NCBI GenBank assembly: GCA_025989215.1
Contig: JAPDNP010000001.1
Span: forward strand, 1,253,032-1,317,031
Length of the DNA: 64,000 bases
Origin: Neisseriaceae bacterium JH1-16
GTDB taxonomy: Bacteria; Pseudomonadota; Gammaproteobacteria; Burkholderiales; Chromobacteriaceae
Direction of reading: 5' to 3'
Below are positions 57,204 to 64,000 of the stretch, one piece after another. The first letter of the stretch is position 1. Each line of letters starts with the position of its first letter. A program made the translations under genes and the position numbers. Below the pieces are notes generated by a model. That model did not search any database, had not been told where the DNA came from, and saw only the letters and a list, made by a program, of their open reading frames with translations.

Positions 57204-58237
57204 GCTGCCACTCCCTGGAACGCGCCATGCGGGTACGCCACACGCACTCGTTCGCCACTTTGTACGCCCAGCGCCTTGGCGGCATCGGGATTGATGAACA
57301 GCACACCGCCCACTTCGGCCACGCGGGTGACGGTGGCGGCAAAGTCGGCCGAACGCTCGTTGCTGAGCAGGCACTCCTCGGCCTGCACCGGCAGGCTCGC
57401 CGACACTTCCACCGGCAACACATCATTGCGCAGCATCGTTTCCAGCCGGTCGATATCGGCGGTCAGTACCGCGCCGCCATCGAAGATGTCGATGTAGTTG
57501 TCGGCCTCGAAGCCCTCGCGGGTCAGCAGCTGACAGGGCAACTCGAACTGCGGGTGAATCTGGCCGATCGAATGCTGCGCCTCGTCCGGCAGCAGCGGCA
57601 CGTAGATCGGGTAGCTCGGCATCAGCTCGGCGATGAAGGTCTTGCTGTGGGTGGCGAACGCCTGCTCCACCTGCACGAAGTCCATATTGAAGAAGCGGCG
57701 ACCGATCGCATCCCAGAACGGCGACTGACCCACTTCGTCGTGAATGCCCTGCATCTCGGCGATGATGCGTCGGCCGAAGCGCTCGCGCTCGGCGGCGATG
57801 TACATCAGCCGGGCCCGCGACAGCAGTTCGCCGGCCTCATCGGACAGCGCCGGGTCGAGGAAGAAACCGCACAACTGGGTCTGACCGGTCAGGTCATGGC
57901 ACATGTTCAGCACGTGCACCCGGTTGTTGACCTTCAGGGTGCGCGAGGCGTGCACGAAGGTTTCGCTGCGATAACTGTAGAACGGCTCGTCGAAACCGGC
58001 CGATGCGCTGATCGACGCGGTACCGACCACTTTGCCGTGCTGCTCGAGCACGAACATGTAGTACTCGTCGCTGGTATCGGCGACGGCTTCATGCTCGAAC
58101 GAGGCAACGGATTGCTGGATGCGCTCGAACAAGCGCTCGCGACTGTTCGGCAGGCTGGTCACGCCAATGCCGCTCTCCACCGCCATCTTCTCGATGGCAG
58201 GCAAGTCGGCGGTACGGACCGGACGCACGGTTAACAT
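57200..58237 (-). CDS. aruF: arginine/ornithine succinyltransferase subunit alpha
   Basis: 345 residues, paralogous to the astA product along its whole length ('MLTVRPVRTADLPAIEKMAV', 'VTSLPNSRERLFERIQQSVA', 'FGRRIIAEMQGIHDEVGQSP', 'FIAELMPSYPIYVPLLPDEA'). The two genes likely arose by tandem duplication, as in Pseudomonas aruFG. GGGGAGG precedes the ATG at 58237; the in-frame ATG further up is disfavoured. Both subunits are expected for full activity and for use of ornithine as well as arginine. Confidence 0.93.
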
Positions 58238-58476
58238 AGGGAACCTCCCCTGGACATTGCAGCTTTGTTGACGGGCGCGCGCCATGATCGAGGCGCACGC
58301 CGACCCGCGGTTCGCTACATAGGCAAACCGTCAGGAACGAATTCTTTGTATCGGGAAAAGCAGCCGGTGCGGATCCCGCGCTCCATCTCCCCACTCTGGT
58401 GGACGACGGCCCCTTGCCATCGCCCACCGGGCGGCACCGACCATACGGCGCCTACGGGTCAGGAGCGCGCTGCGGA
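58238..58476. other. gap between astC and aruF
   Basis: 239 bases without a recognised gene or terminator. A separate promoter for aruF-astADB is possible but no box stands out. Confidence 0.4.
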
Positions 58477-59691
58477 TCAGGCGGCGGCGAGATCGGCCAC
58501 GGCCGCCTCGAAGCGCTTCAGGCCTTCGTCGATGTCTTCATCGGTGATCACCAGGCTCGGCGCCAGACGCACCACGCTCAGGCCGGCCACCAGCACCATC
58601 AGATCGTGCTTTTCGGCCAACTTGGTGAACTCCTTGGCACGACCGGCGTACTGTTCGGTCAGCACTGCACCGATCAACAGGCCCATGCCGCGTACGGTCT
58701 TGAACACCTGGTACTTGGCGTTGATCGCATTCAGGCCGTCGACCAGGCGCTGCGCCTTGGTGCGCACGCCGGCCAGCACTTCTGGACGGCTGACGATTTC
58801 CAGCACCTTGTAGGCCACTGCAGCGCCCAGCGGGTTGCCGCCGTAGGTCGAACCGTGGGTGCCGATGCCAAAGCTCTTGGCAATCTGCGCGGTGGTCAGC
58901 ATCGCACCGATCGGGAAGCCGCCGCCCAGCGCCTTGGCAGTGGTCAGCACGTCCGGGGTCACGCCGTATTCCATATAGGCGTACAGCGAACCGGTGCGGC
59001 CGACGCCGGTCTGCACTTCGTCGAAGATCAGCAGGGCGCCGTGCTGGTCGCACAGCTCGCGTGCCGCTTGCAGGAAGGCCTTGTCGGCCGGCAGCACGCC
59101 GCCCTCGCCCTGCACCGGCTCGATCACTACCGCGCAGGTGCTGTCGGAGATCGCCGCTTTGAGTGACTCGATGTTGTTGAATTCGAAGTGGTCGATGCCA
59201 CCCGGCACCGGGGCGAAGCCTTCGGTGTACTTCGGCTGGCCACCCACCGACACGGTGAACAGGGTACGGCCGTGGAAGGAGTTCTTGCAGGACAGGATCT
59301 GGTGCTTGTGGGCGCCCGCATGGTCGGAGCCGTACTTACGCGCCAGTTTGAAGGCGGCCTCGTTGGCCTCGGCGCCCGAGTTGCTGAAGAACACGCGCTC
59401 GGCGAAGGTCTGCTCGGTCAGCAGCGAGGCCAGAGCCAGCACCGGCTCGTTCGTGAACACGTTCGACAGGTGCCAGAGTTTGTGCGCCTGTTCGGTCAGT
59501 GCCGCAACCAGTTCCGGGTGGCAGTGGCCCAGCGAATTGACCGCGATACCACCGGCCAGATCGACGAACTCACGACCGTCCTGATCCCAGACGCGAGAGC
59601 CCAGGCCCTTCACCGGAATGAAGCCGGCCGGCGAGTAATTGGGGACCATCACTTGGTCGAACGTGGCGCGGGTGATCTTGCTGCTGCTCAT
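58477..59691 (-). CDS. astC: succinylornithine/acetylornithine aminotransferase
   Basis: 404 residues, a class III PLP aminotransferase. Blocks are '[20 protein letters not shown]', '[20 protein letters not shown]', '[20 protein letters not shown]', '[20 protein letters not shown]' and '[19 protein letters not shown]' (Schiff-base Lys). It transfers the delta-amino group of succinylornithine in AST step 3; relatives may also serve as ArgD. AAGGA precedes the ATG at 59691. It leads the arginine operon. A 9-mer repeat lies at 58612-58620. Confidence 0.93.
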   Translation of the reverse strand: MSSSKITRATFDQVMVPNYSPAGFIPVKGLGSRVWDQDGREFVDLAGGIAVNSLGHCHPELVAALTEQAHKLWHLSNVFTNEPVLALASLLTEQTFAERVFFSNSGAEANEAAFKLARKYGSDHAGAHKHQILSCKNSFHGRTLFTVSVGGQPKYTEGFAPVPGGIDHFEFNNIESLKAAISDSTCAVVIEPVQGEGGVLPADKAFLQAARELCDQHGALLIFDEVQTGVGRTGSLYAYMEYGVTPDVLTTAKALGGGFPIGAMLTTAQIAKSFGIGTHGSTYGGNPLGAAVAYKVLEIVSRPEVLAGVRTKAQRLVDGLNAINAKYQVFKTVRGMGLLIGAVLTEQYAGRAKEFTKLAEKHDLMVLVAGLSVVRLAPSLVITDEDIDEGLKRFEAAVADLAAA

Positions 59692-59931
59692 TGATATGTT
59701 CCTTCCTAATTCTGTGTTTGCAAATTTGTTATGGTTTGACTGCATTGCCATTGATTCTAATCGAATCATTTCCGCCACCCATATCCGGTTTGCGACATGC
59801 GTGTACAGAAAGACTTGACCAGCACCTAGATCGGACTATCTCGCCATTAAAACAAAAAACGCCTGTAGAACAGGCGTTTTATTGTTCATTCTGCTGCAAC
59901 AATGTGTTCTTGCAGTGAAACCTCCTGAGTT
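59692..59931. promoter_or_regulatory. astC promoter region
   Basis: An inverted repeat TGATTC-N5-GAATCA at 59752-59768 lies 61-77 bases before the astC start and resembles an ArgR-type half-site pair only loosely. The remainder holds the terminator of the Crp/Fnr regulator gene. I see no clear sigma-54 promoter. Confidence 0.4.
59852..59882 (-). terminator. terminator of the Crp/Fnr regulator gene
   Basis: ACGCCTGT and ACAGGCGT form the stem around AGA. On the minus strand the stem is followed by a U-run (the plus-strand A-run at 59854-59859). Confidence 0.85.
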
Positions 59932-60645
59932 TCAGGCAGATTTCAATAACTCGGCCAGGCGCACCCGGTCGGAAATGTGGATTTCCCTGCCGCTGACCAC
60001 CACGTCGCACTGTTCAACAATCCGCTGCAGCACCCGCGAGAACGTCTCCGGCGTCAAGTTGAGCCGCGAAGCGATCAGCTGTTTGTTGACCGGCAGAGTC
60101 ACCGTGCCGGATGCGGCCTCGCCCAGCTGTTGCAGCAAGTAGGTCACCACCCGGTCGCTGGCCGACTCGAGCGTATAGCTCTCGACATCGCGCAGCAGGC
60201 CATGCAGTCGCATCGACAAGCCGGCCAGCATGCGCCGGGCGAAGCGCGGGTCGCGGTCGAGCACTGCAAAAATGGCGCTGGCCGGCAAGAACAGCACCAG
60301 CGCATCCTCGACGGTCTGCGCGCTGACCGGGTAGCTCTCGCCACCGAGGAACATGATCGCCTCGCCGAAGCTCTGGCCCGGCTGAATCAGCTCCACCACC
60401 TTCTCGGTGCCGCTCTTCGACGCCACCACGATGCTCACCCTCCCGTATACCAGCACATGCATGCCCTCGCACGGGTCACCCCGTCGAAACAGTGTCGTGC
60501 CCTTGGCTACGCGCAGCTCATGGGCAGCGGCGGCCAGCTCGGCCCGCTCCTCGTCGGTGCAATGGGCAAACAGTGGAATATGGCGCAGGAAACTCAGCGC
60601 GGAAAGGTCCATGGCTTGGGTCCGGATTTTCTTGATTTGCATCAT
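59932..60645 (-). CDS. Crp/Fnr family regulator, probably Dnr-like nitric-oxide-responsive
   Basis: 237 residues from 60645, or 226 from the in-frame ATG at 60612. A cyclic-nucleotide-type sensor domain ('RHIPLFAHCTDEERAELAAA', 'TLFRRGDPCEGMHVLVYGRV', 'VELIQPGQSFGEAIMFLGGE') is followed by a winged helix ('LPVNKQLIASRLNLTPETFS', 'RVLQRIVE'). It has no N-terminal Cys cluster for an iron-sulphur centre, so it is not FNR; the Dnr subgroup senses NO through heme. It faces nnrS with an Fnr-type box between, which overlaps the 60645 start codon, favouring 60612 as the start when transcribed from that site. Confidence 0.85.
   Translation of the reverse strand: MMQIKKIRTQAMDLSALSFLRHIPLFAHCTDEERAELAAAAHELRVAKGTTLFRRGDPCEGMHVLVYGRVSIVVASKSGTEKVVELIQPGQSFGEAIMFLGGESYPVSAQTVEDALVLFLPASAIFAVLDRDPRFARRMLAGLSMRLHGLLRDVESYTLESASDRVVTYLLQQLGEAASGTVTLPVNKQLIASRLNLTPETFSRVLQRIVEQCDVVVSGREIHISDRVRLAELLKSA
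60632..60645. promoter_or_regulatory. Fnr/Dnr-type operator between regulator gene and nnrS
   Basis: TTGAT-TTGC-ATCAT matches the TTGAT-N4-ATCAA consensus at nine of ten arm positions. Its centre is 42 bases before the nnrS start codon. A perfect inverted repeat TCCCGAC (60646-60652) / GTCGGGA (60664-60670) adjoins it. Confidence 0.75.
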
Positions 60646-60680
60646 TCCCGACGCGGCCGTGCCGTCGGGATACTGGGGAT

Positions 60681-61913
60681 ATGTCCAATTATCGGGCCAC
60701 CGCCATGAAATTCGCTACCCACCCGATCGCACTATTGCGCGCCCCGCATCGCATCGCCTTCCTGGCCGGCCTCATCGCGGCATTGATGCTGATGGCAGGC
60801 TGGTCGGCCGAACTGATTGCCCGCCACAGCGGCGCCACGCTGACGCCGATAGTCCCCGCCCTGTTCGCCCATGGTTTCCTGATGCTATACGGCATCTTTC
60901 CACTCTTCATGTGCGGCTTCATCTTCACCGCCGGGCCAAAGTGGCTCGATGCCGCCCCGCCACCGCCCTGGGCCTATCTGGGCGGACCGCTGGCGATGCT
61001 GAGCGGGCTGTTGATCTGGATTGTCGGACTGTCCTTGGGCGCGTTCTGGCTACGGAGCGGGCTGGCCTTATACAGCATTGGTTTCGCCGGGTTGACCGCC
61101 TGCTTCGCCCGCTGCCTGCTGTCGAGCCAGGCAGCCGAACGCCGTCACGCCGTCGCGGTCGCCGGAGCCTTCTTACTGGGACTGGCGGGGCTGGGCGCCG
61201 CCTGGATCTGGCTGCTCGATAACGACTATCGCGCTTGGGCGCTGATGCGCGACCTGGCATTATGGGGCTTCCTGCTGCCGGTGTTCCTGACCATCTGCCA
61301 CCGGATGCTGCCGTTCTTTTCGGCCAACGTCATCGCCGGCTATCGTCCTTGGCGGCCGTGGCCGCTGCTCTACGCGATGCTAGGCGGCTCGCTGGCACAC
61401 GGCATCGCCAGCCAGCTGCAGCTACCGCTTTGGCCCATCGACGCCCTGCTCGCGCTACTGCTGGGCTACACCAGTTGGCGCTGGCGGCTCGTCGCCTGCC
61501 TCAATGCAAGGCTGCTGGCGATGCTGCATCTGGCCTTCGCCTGGCTACCCATCGCTTTCACGCTCTACACCCTGCAAGGGCTACTAGCAGAGCGCGGCAT
61601 CTATGCCCTCGGCTACGCCCCCCTGCACGCGATCACCGTCGGCTTCTTCCTCACCATGCTGATCGCCTTCGTCTCGCGCGTCTCGCTCGGCCACTCGGGC
61701 CGAGCGCTCACCGTCACGCCGCTGTTGTGGCGCGTCTACCTGAGCGCCCAAGCCTTGGCCGCACTACGGGTAGCGACCGATATCGTCCCACTCGCCTGGC
61801 ACCTACCGCTCTACCTGCTTACCGCCATCGGCTGGCTGTGTGCTCTGGCCGTTTGGAGTCGTGGCCAGTTGCCGAACTACTGGCGCCCGCGTGCCGATGG
61901 CCGCCCCGGCTAA
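60681..61913 (+). CDS. nnrS: NnrS family heme-copper membrane protein
   Basis: 410 residues and about twelve membrane helices. NnrS hallmarks are 'LFAHGFLMLYGIFPLFMCGF' and 'FIFTAGPKWLDAAPPPPWAY', plus conserved His in 'TICHRMLPFFSANVI' and 'ITVGFFLTMLIAFVSRVSLG' with 'GHSGR'. NnrS binds heme and copper and lowers nitrosative stress. The start at 60681 follows GGGGA closely; ATG 60705 is an alternative. The Fnr-type box upstream implies low-oxygen/NO induction. A 9-mer repeat lies at 61319-61327. Confidence 0.92.
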   Translation: MSNYRATAMKFATHPIALLRAPHRIAFLAGLIAALMLMAGWSAELIARHSGATLTPIVPALFAHGFLMLYGIFPLFMCGFIFTAGPKWLDAAPPPPWAYLGGPLAMLSGLLIWIVGLSLGAFWLRSGLALYSIGFAGLTACFARCLLSSQAAERRHAVAVAGAFLLGLAGLGAAWIWLLDNDYRAWALMRDLALWGFLLPVFLTICHRMLPFFSANVIAGYRPWRPWPLLYAMLGGSLAHGIASQLQLPLWPIDALLALLLGYTSWRWRLVACLNARLLAMLHLAFAWLPIAFTLYTLQGLLAERGIYALGYAPLHAITVGFFLTMLIAFVSRVSLGHSGRALTVTPLLWRVYLSAQALAALRVATDIVPLAWHLPLYLLTAIGWLCALAVWSRGQLPNYWRPRADGRPG

Positions 61914-61940
61914 GCCCCTCATCAATGACAAGGACATCTC

Positions 61941-62363
61941 ATGACCATCCACGCCCTGCTCAGCCAGCAACACCGCGATTGCGACCTGTTGTTCGAGCAT
62001 TGCCGACTCGCCTTGCAGGACGGCGACTGGCCGGCAGCCGAAAGCGCTTTCGGCCAACTGCACCAAGATCTGATCGCTCACATCATGCTGGAAGAGCAAC
62101 AGCTATTCCCCGCCTTCGAGCAGGCCACCGGCCAGGTGCAGGGCCCCACCGCCGTGATGCGTCTCGAGCACGACTGGATGCAGAGCCGGCTCGCCCGCAT
62201 TCCGGAACAACTGCAACAGCGCGACGCAACTGCGGCGCTCGCCTTGCTCGCTGATGTCGCCGAACTATTGGCCCAGCACAACCGCAAGGAGGAGCGCGTC
62301 CTGTACCCCTGGTGCGACCATCTGTTGCCGGAATTAGCGACCCGACTAGGCGCCAGCGCCTGA
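61941..62363 (+). CDS. hemerythrin domain-containing protein
   Basis: 140 residues, a single HHE four-helix domain: 'MTIHALLSQQHRDCDLLFEH', 'LIAHIMLEEQQLFPAFEQAT' (H..LEE..LFP), 'AVMRLEHDWMQ' and 'LLAQHNRKEERVLYPWCDHL' (H..KEE..LYP). The di-iron ligands His and Glu are all in place. Relatives repair iron-sulphur clusters or bind NO/O2. It starts 27 bases after nnrS with a GGA site, so it is in the NO-response unit. A 9-mer repeat lies at 62049-62057. Confidence 0.92.
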   Translation: MTIHALLSQQHRDCDLLFEHCRLALQDGDWPAAESAFGQLHQDLIAHIMLEEQQLFPAFEQATGQVQGPTAVMRLEHDWMQSRLARIPEQLQQRDATAALALLADVAELLAQHNRKEERVLYPWCDHLLPELATRLGASA

Positions 62364-62374
62364 GCCCTCCAAGC

Positions 62375-62383
62375 TTGGCCGAA
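62375..62383 (+). repeat. intergenic TTGGCCGAA copy
   Basis: AAGCTTGGCCGAACG lies 11 bases after the hemerythrin stop and just before the shared terminator. Confidence 0.7.
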
Positions 62384-62392
62384 CGCGACAAT

Positions 62393-62426
62393 AAAAAAAG
62401 CCCGTGATTTGCATCACGGGCTTTTT
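62393..62426. terminator. bidirectional terminator between hemerythrin gene and pnp
   Basis: GCCCGTGAT (62400-62408), TTGC loop, ATCACGGGC (62413-62421), with A and T runs on both sides. Confidence 0.92.
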
Positions 62427-62444
62427 GCTGATGAATCGCCTGGC

Positions 62445-64000
62445 TTAGCCGGCGGTCTTCAGACCGAAGGAGTCGGCAGTTGCCTGTGCGGCTTTCGCTT
62501 CGTCTTCCAGCAGGGCCTTGATCGACAGGCGGATGCGGCCGCGGTCGTCCATCTCGATTGCCTTGACCTTCACCACTTGGCCTTCTTTCAGGTAGTCGGC
62601 CACATTCTTGATGCGCTCATTGGCGATCTGCGAGATGTGGACCAGACCATCCTTGCCCGGCAGGATGGAGACGATCGCGCCGACGTTGTTGTCGAGGATC
62701 TTCACCACGGTGCCTTCGTAGACCTTGCCTACTTCGACTTCGACGGTGATCTCTTCGATGCGCTTACGAGCGGCGTCAGCACCTTCCTGCGTTACCGAAG
62801 CGATGGTGATGGTGCCGTCGTCTTCGATGTTGATCTCGCAACCGGTGTCCTTGGTGATGCCGCGGATAGTCTCGCCACCCTTGCCGATCACTTCGCGGAT
62901 CTTGTCCGGGTTGATCTTCATCGTGAACAGACGCGGAGCGAACTCGGACAGCGTCTGCGGGCCTTCCACGGCTTCCTTCATGTAGCCGAGGATGTGCAGA
63001 CGGCCTTCCTTGGCCTGCTCCAGTGCTACCTGCATGATTTCCTTGGTGATGCCCTGGATCTTGATGTCCATCTGCAGTGCGGTCACGCCTTCGGCGGTAC
63101 CGGCAACCTTGAAGTCCATGTCGCCCAGGTGATCTTCGTCACCCAGGATGTCGGTCAGCACCGCGAAGCGGTTGCCTTCCAGGATCAGGCCCATGGCGAT
63201 ACCGGCCACGTGCGCCTTCAGCGGCACACCGGCGGACAGCAGCGACAGGCAGCCACCACACACCGAAGCCATCGACGAGGAACCGTTCGACTCGGTGATT
63301 TCCGACACCACACGCATGGTGTAGCTGAACTCGTCAGCCGGCGGCAGCACGGCCATCAGCGCGCGCTTGGCCAGACGGCCGTGACCGATTTCACGACGCT
63401 TCGGCGGGCCCATGCGGCCAGCTTCACCGGTCGAGTACGGCGGGAAGTTGTAGTGCAGCATGAAGCGGTCGGTGTACTCGCCGGCCAGCGCGTCGATGAT
63501 CTGCTCGTCGCGGCTGGTGCCGAGGGTGGCCGCAACCAGCGCCTGGGTTTCGCCACGGGTGAACAGAGCCGAGCCGTGAGCGCGCGGCAGCACGCCGGTG
63601 CTGATCGCGATCTGGCGCACGGTGCGGGTGTCGCGACCGTCGATGCGCGGCTCGCCGGCCAGGATCTGGCCACGTACCACGTCGGACTCCAGACCCTTGA
63701 AGATACCCTTGATCTGGTTCGCCACCAGGGTGTCGGTGTCTTCAGTGATCAGCGCAGCCTTCACCGCATCCCAAGCTTCGTTCAGCTTGACGGTACGAGC
63801 CTGCTTCTGACGCAGACGGAACGCTTCCTTCACGGTCTCGCCGGCCACTTCGGTCACGCGAGCGATCAGTGCTTCGTCCTTGGCAGCCGGAGCCCAGTCC
63901 CACAGCACCGGGTTCACTTCGTCGGCCAGCTCGTTGATCGCCTTGATCGCGGCTTGCATCTGATCGTGACCGTAAACCACGGCGCCGAGCATCACGGCTT
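62445..64000 (-). CDS. pnp: polyribonucleotide nucleotidyltransferase (5' part beyond window)
   Basis: About 518 C-terminal residues are present; the first part of the gene lies beyond 64000. The enzyme degrades RNA 3'->5' by phosphorolysis in the degradosome. Visible are the linker and second RNase PH domain ('[20 protein letters not shown]', '[20 protein letters not shown]', '[20 protein letters not shown]', '[16 protein letters not shown]'), the KH domain ('[19 protein letters not shown]') and the S1 domain ('[20 protein letters not shown]', 'GLVHISQI'). The tail ends near '[10 protein letters not shown]'. No 9-mer repeat is present in this part. Confidence 0.96.
   Translation of the reverse strand, partial: AVMLGAVVYGHDQMQAAIKAINELADEVNPVLWDWAPAAKDEALIARVTEVAGETVKEAFRLRQKQARTVKLNEAWDAVKAALITEDTDTLVANQIKGIFKGLESDVVRGQILAGEPRIDGRDTRTVRQIAISTGVLPRAHGSALFTRGETQALVAATLGTSRDEQIIDALAGEYTDRFMLHYNFPPYSTGEAGRMGPPKRREIGHGRLAKRALMAVLPPADEFSYTMRVVSEITESNGSSSMASVCGGCLSLLSAGVPLKAHVAGIAMGLILEGNRFAVLTDILGDEDHLGDMDFKVAGTAEGVTALQMDIKIQGITKEIMQVALEQAKEGRLHILGYMKEAVEGPQTLSEFAPRLFTMKINPDKIREVIGKGGETIRGITKDTGCEINIEDDGTITIASVTQEGADAARKRIEEITVEVEVGKVYEGTVVKILDNNVGAIVSILPGKDGLVHISQIANERIKNVADYLKEGQVVKVKAIEMDDRGRIRLSIKALLEDEAKAAQATADSFGLKTAG

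Noticed and set aside
59752-59768. ArgR box before astC
   Set aside because: TGATTC-N5-GAATCA is a neat inverted repeat but differs from the TGAAT-type ARG box, so I list it only as an unassigned operator.

Overview
The window is a 64 kb piece of a GC-rich bacterial chromosome, with no plasmid, phage or IS genes, no CRISPR array and no tRNA or rRNA gene that I can recognise. Gene content points to a betaproteobacterium near Neisseriales/Chromobacteriaceae. The evidence is an arginine succinyltransferase (AST) operon with both AruF and AstA-type subunits, an xseB-ispA-dxs-folE2 neighbourhood, a bacterial alpha-2-macroglobulin/pbpC pair, DUF2917 beside a MocR regulator, and NnrS with a hemerythrin. 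The placement is inference.

Layout. 1-17 kb holds mostly small housekeeping and accessory genes: the start of a MarC-type membrane protein, a cyclohexadienyl dehydratase, slipin/NfeD, an SMP-30 protein divergent from a LysR regulator, DUF2917 divergent from a MocR regulator, a chemoreceptor, a parvulin and a DUF2252 protein. 17.2-20.2 kb is a visibly AT-rich island with two orphan genes, one encoding a secreted beta-trefoil-like protein and one a coiled-coil membrane protein. 20.2-33.8 kb carries valS, a Mut7-C protein, alpha-2-macroglobulin/pbpC and an SDR. 34-43 kb carries a TerC protein, xseB-ispA-dxs, an MgtC/DUF4010 protein, a Zur-boxed but internally deleted folE2, a hydrolase and dsbD. 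43-47 kb is an acyl-CoA/branched-chain catabolic block around a shared palindromic operator. 47-53 kb carries an orphan sensor, a CinA-like protein, ydcF and livHMGF. 53-60 kb is the arginine catabolic operon astC-aruF-astA-astD-astB. 60-62.4 kb is a nitric-oxide response cluster (Crp/Fnr regulator, NnrS, hemerythrin). The right edge cuts into pnp.

The main unusual signal is a short repeated word. The 9-mer TTGGCCGAA (either strand) occurs about 46 times by my reading, in both orientations, in many genes and in 14 intergenic positions. Intergenic copies often extend to the exact 14-mer AAGGTTGGCCGAAC and sit just 3' of genes beside terminators. One pair forms a perfect inverted repeat between the convergent dsbD and acyl-CoA dehydrogenase genes. 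Density, balanced orientation and the terminator pairing are those of DNA-uptake sequences of naturally competent bacteria, but the word is not the Neisseria DUS or Haemophilus USS and lacks the CTG core of Neisseriaceae DUS dialects. The AT-rich island has none. I regard it as a candidate undescribed uptake-sequence dialect.

Other points worth a second look are FolE2 lacking its catalytic-cysteine segment, two diverged copies of a ~110-bp palindromic intergenic element, an Fnr/Dnr-type box overlapping the start of the regulator facing nnrS, a Fur-like box before an orphan sensor, and a frameshifted small gene.
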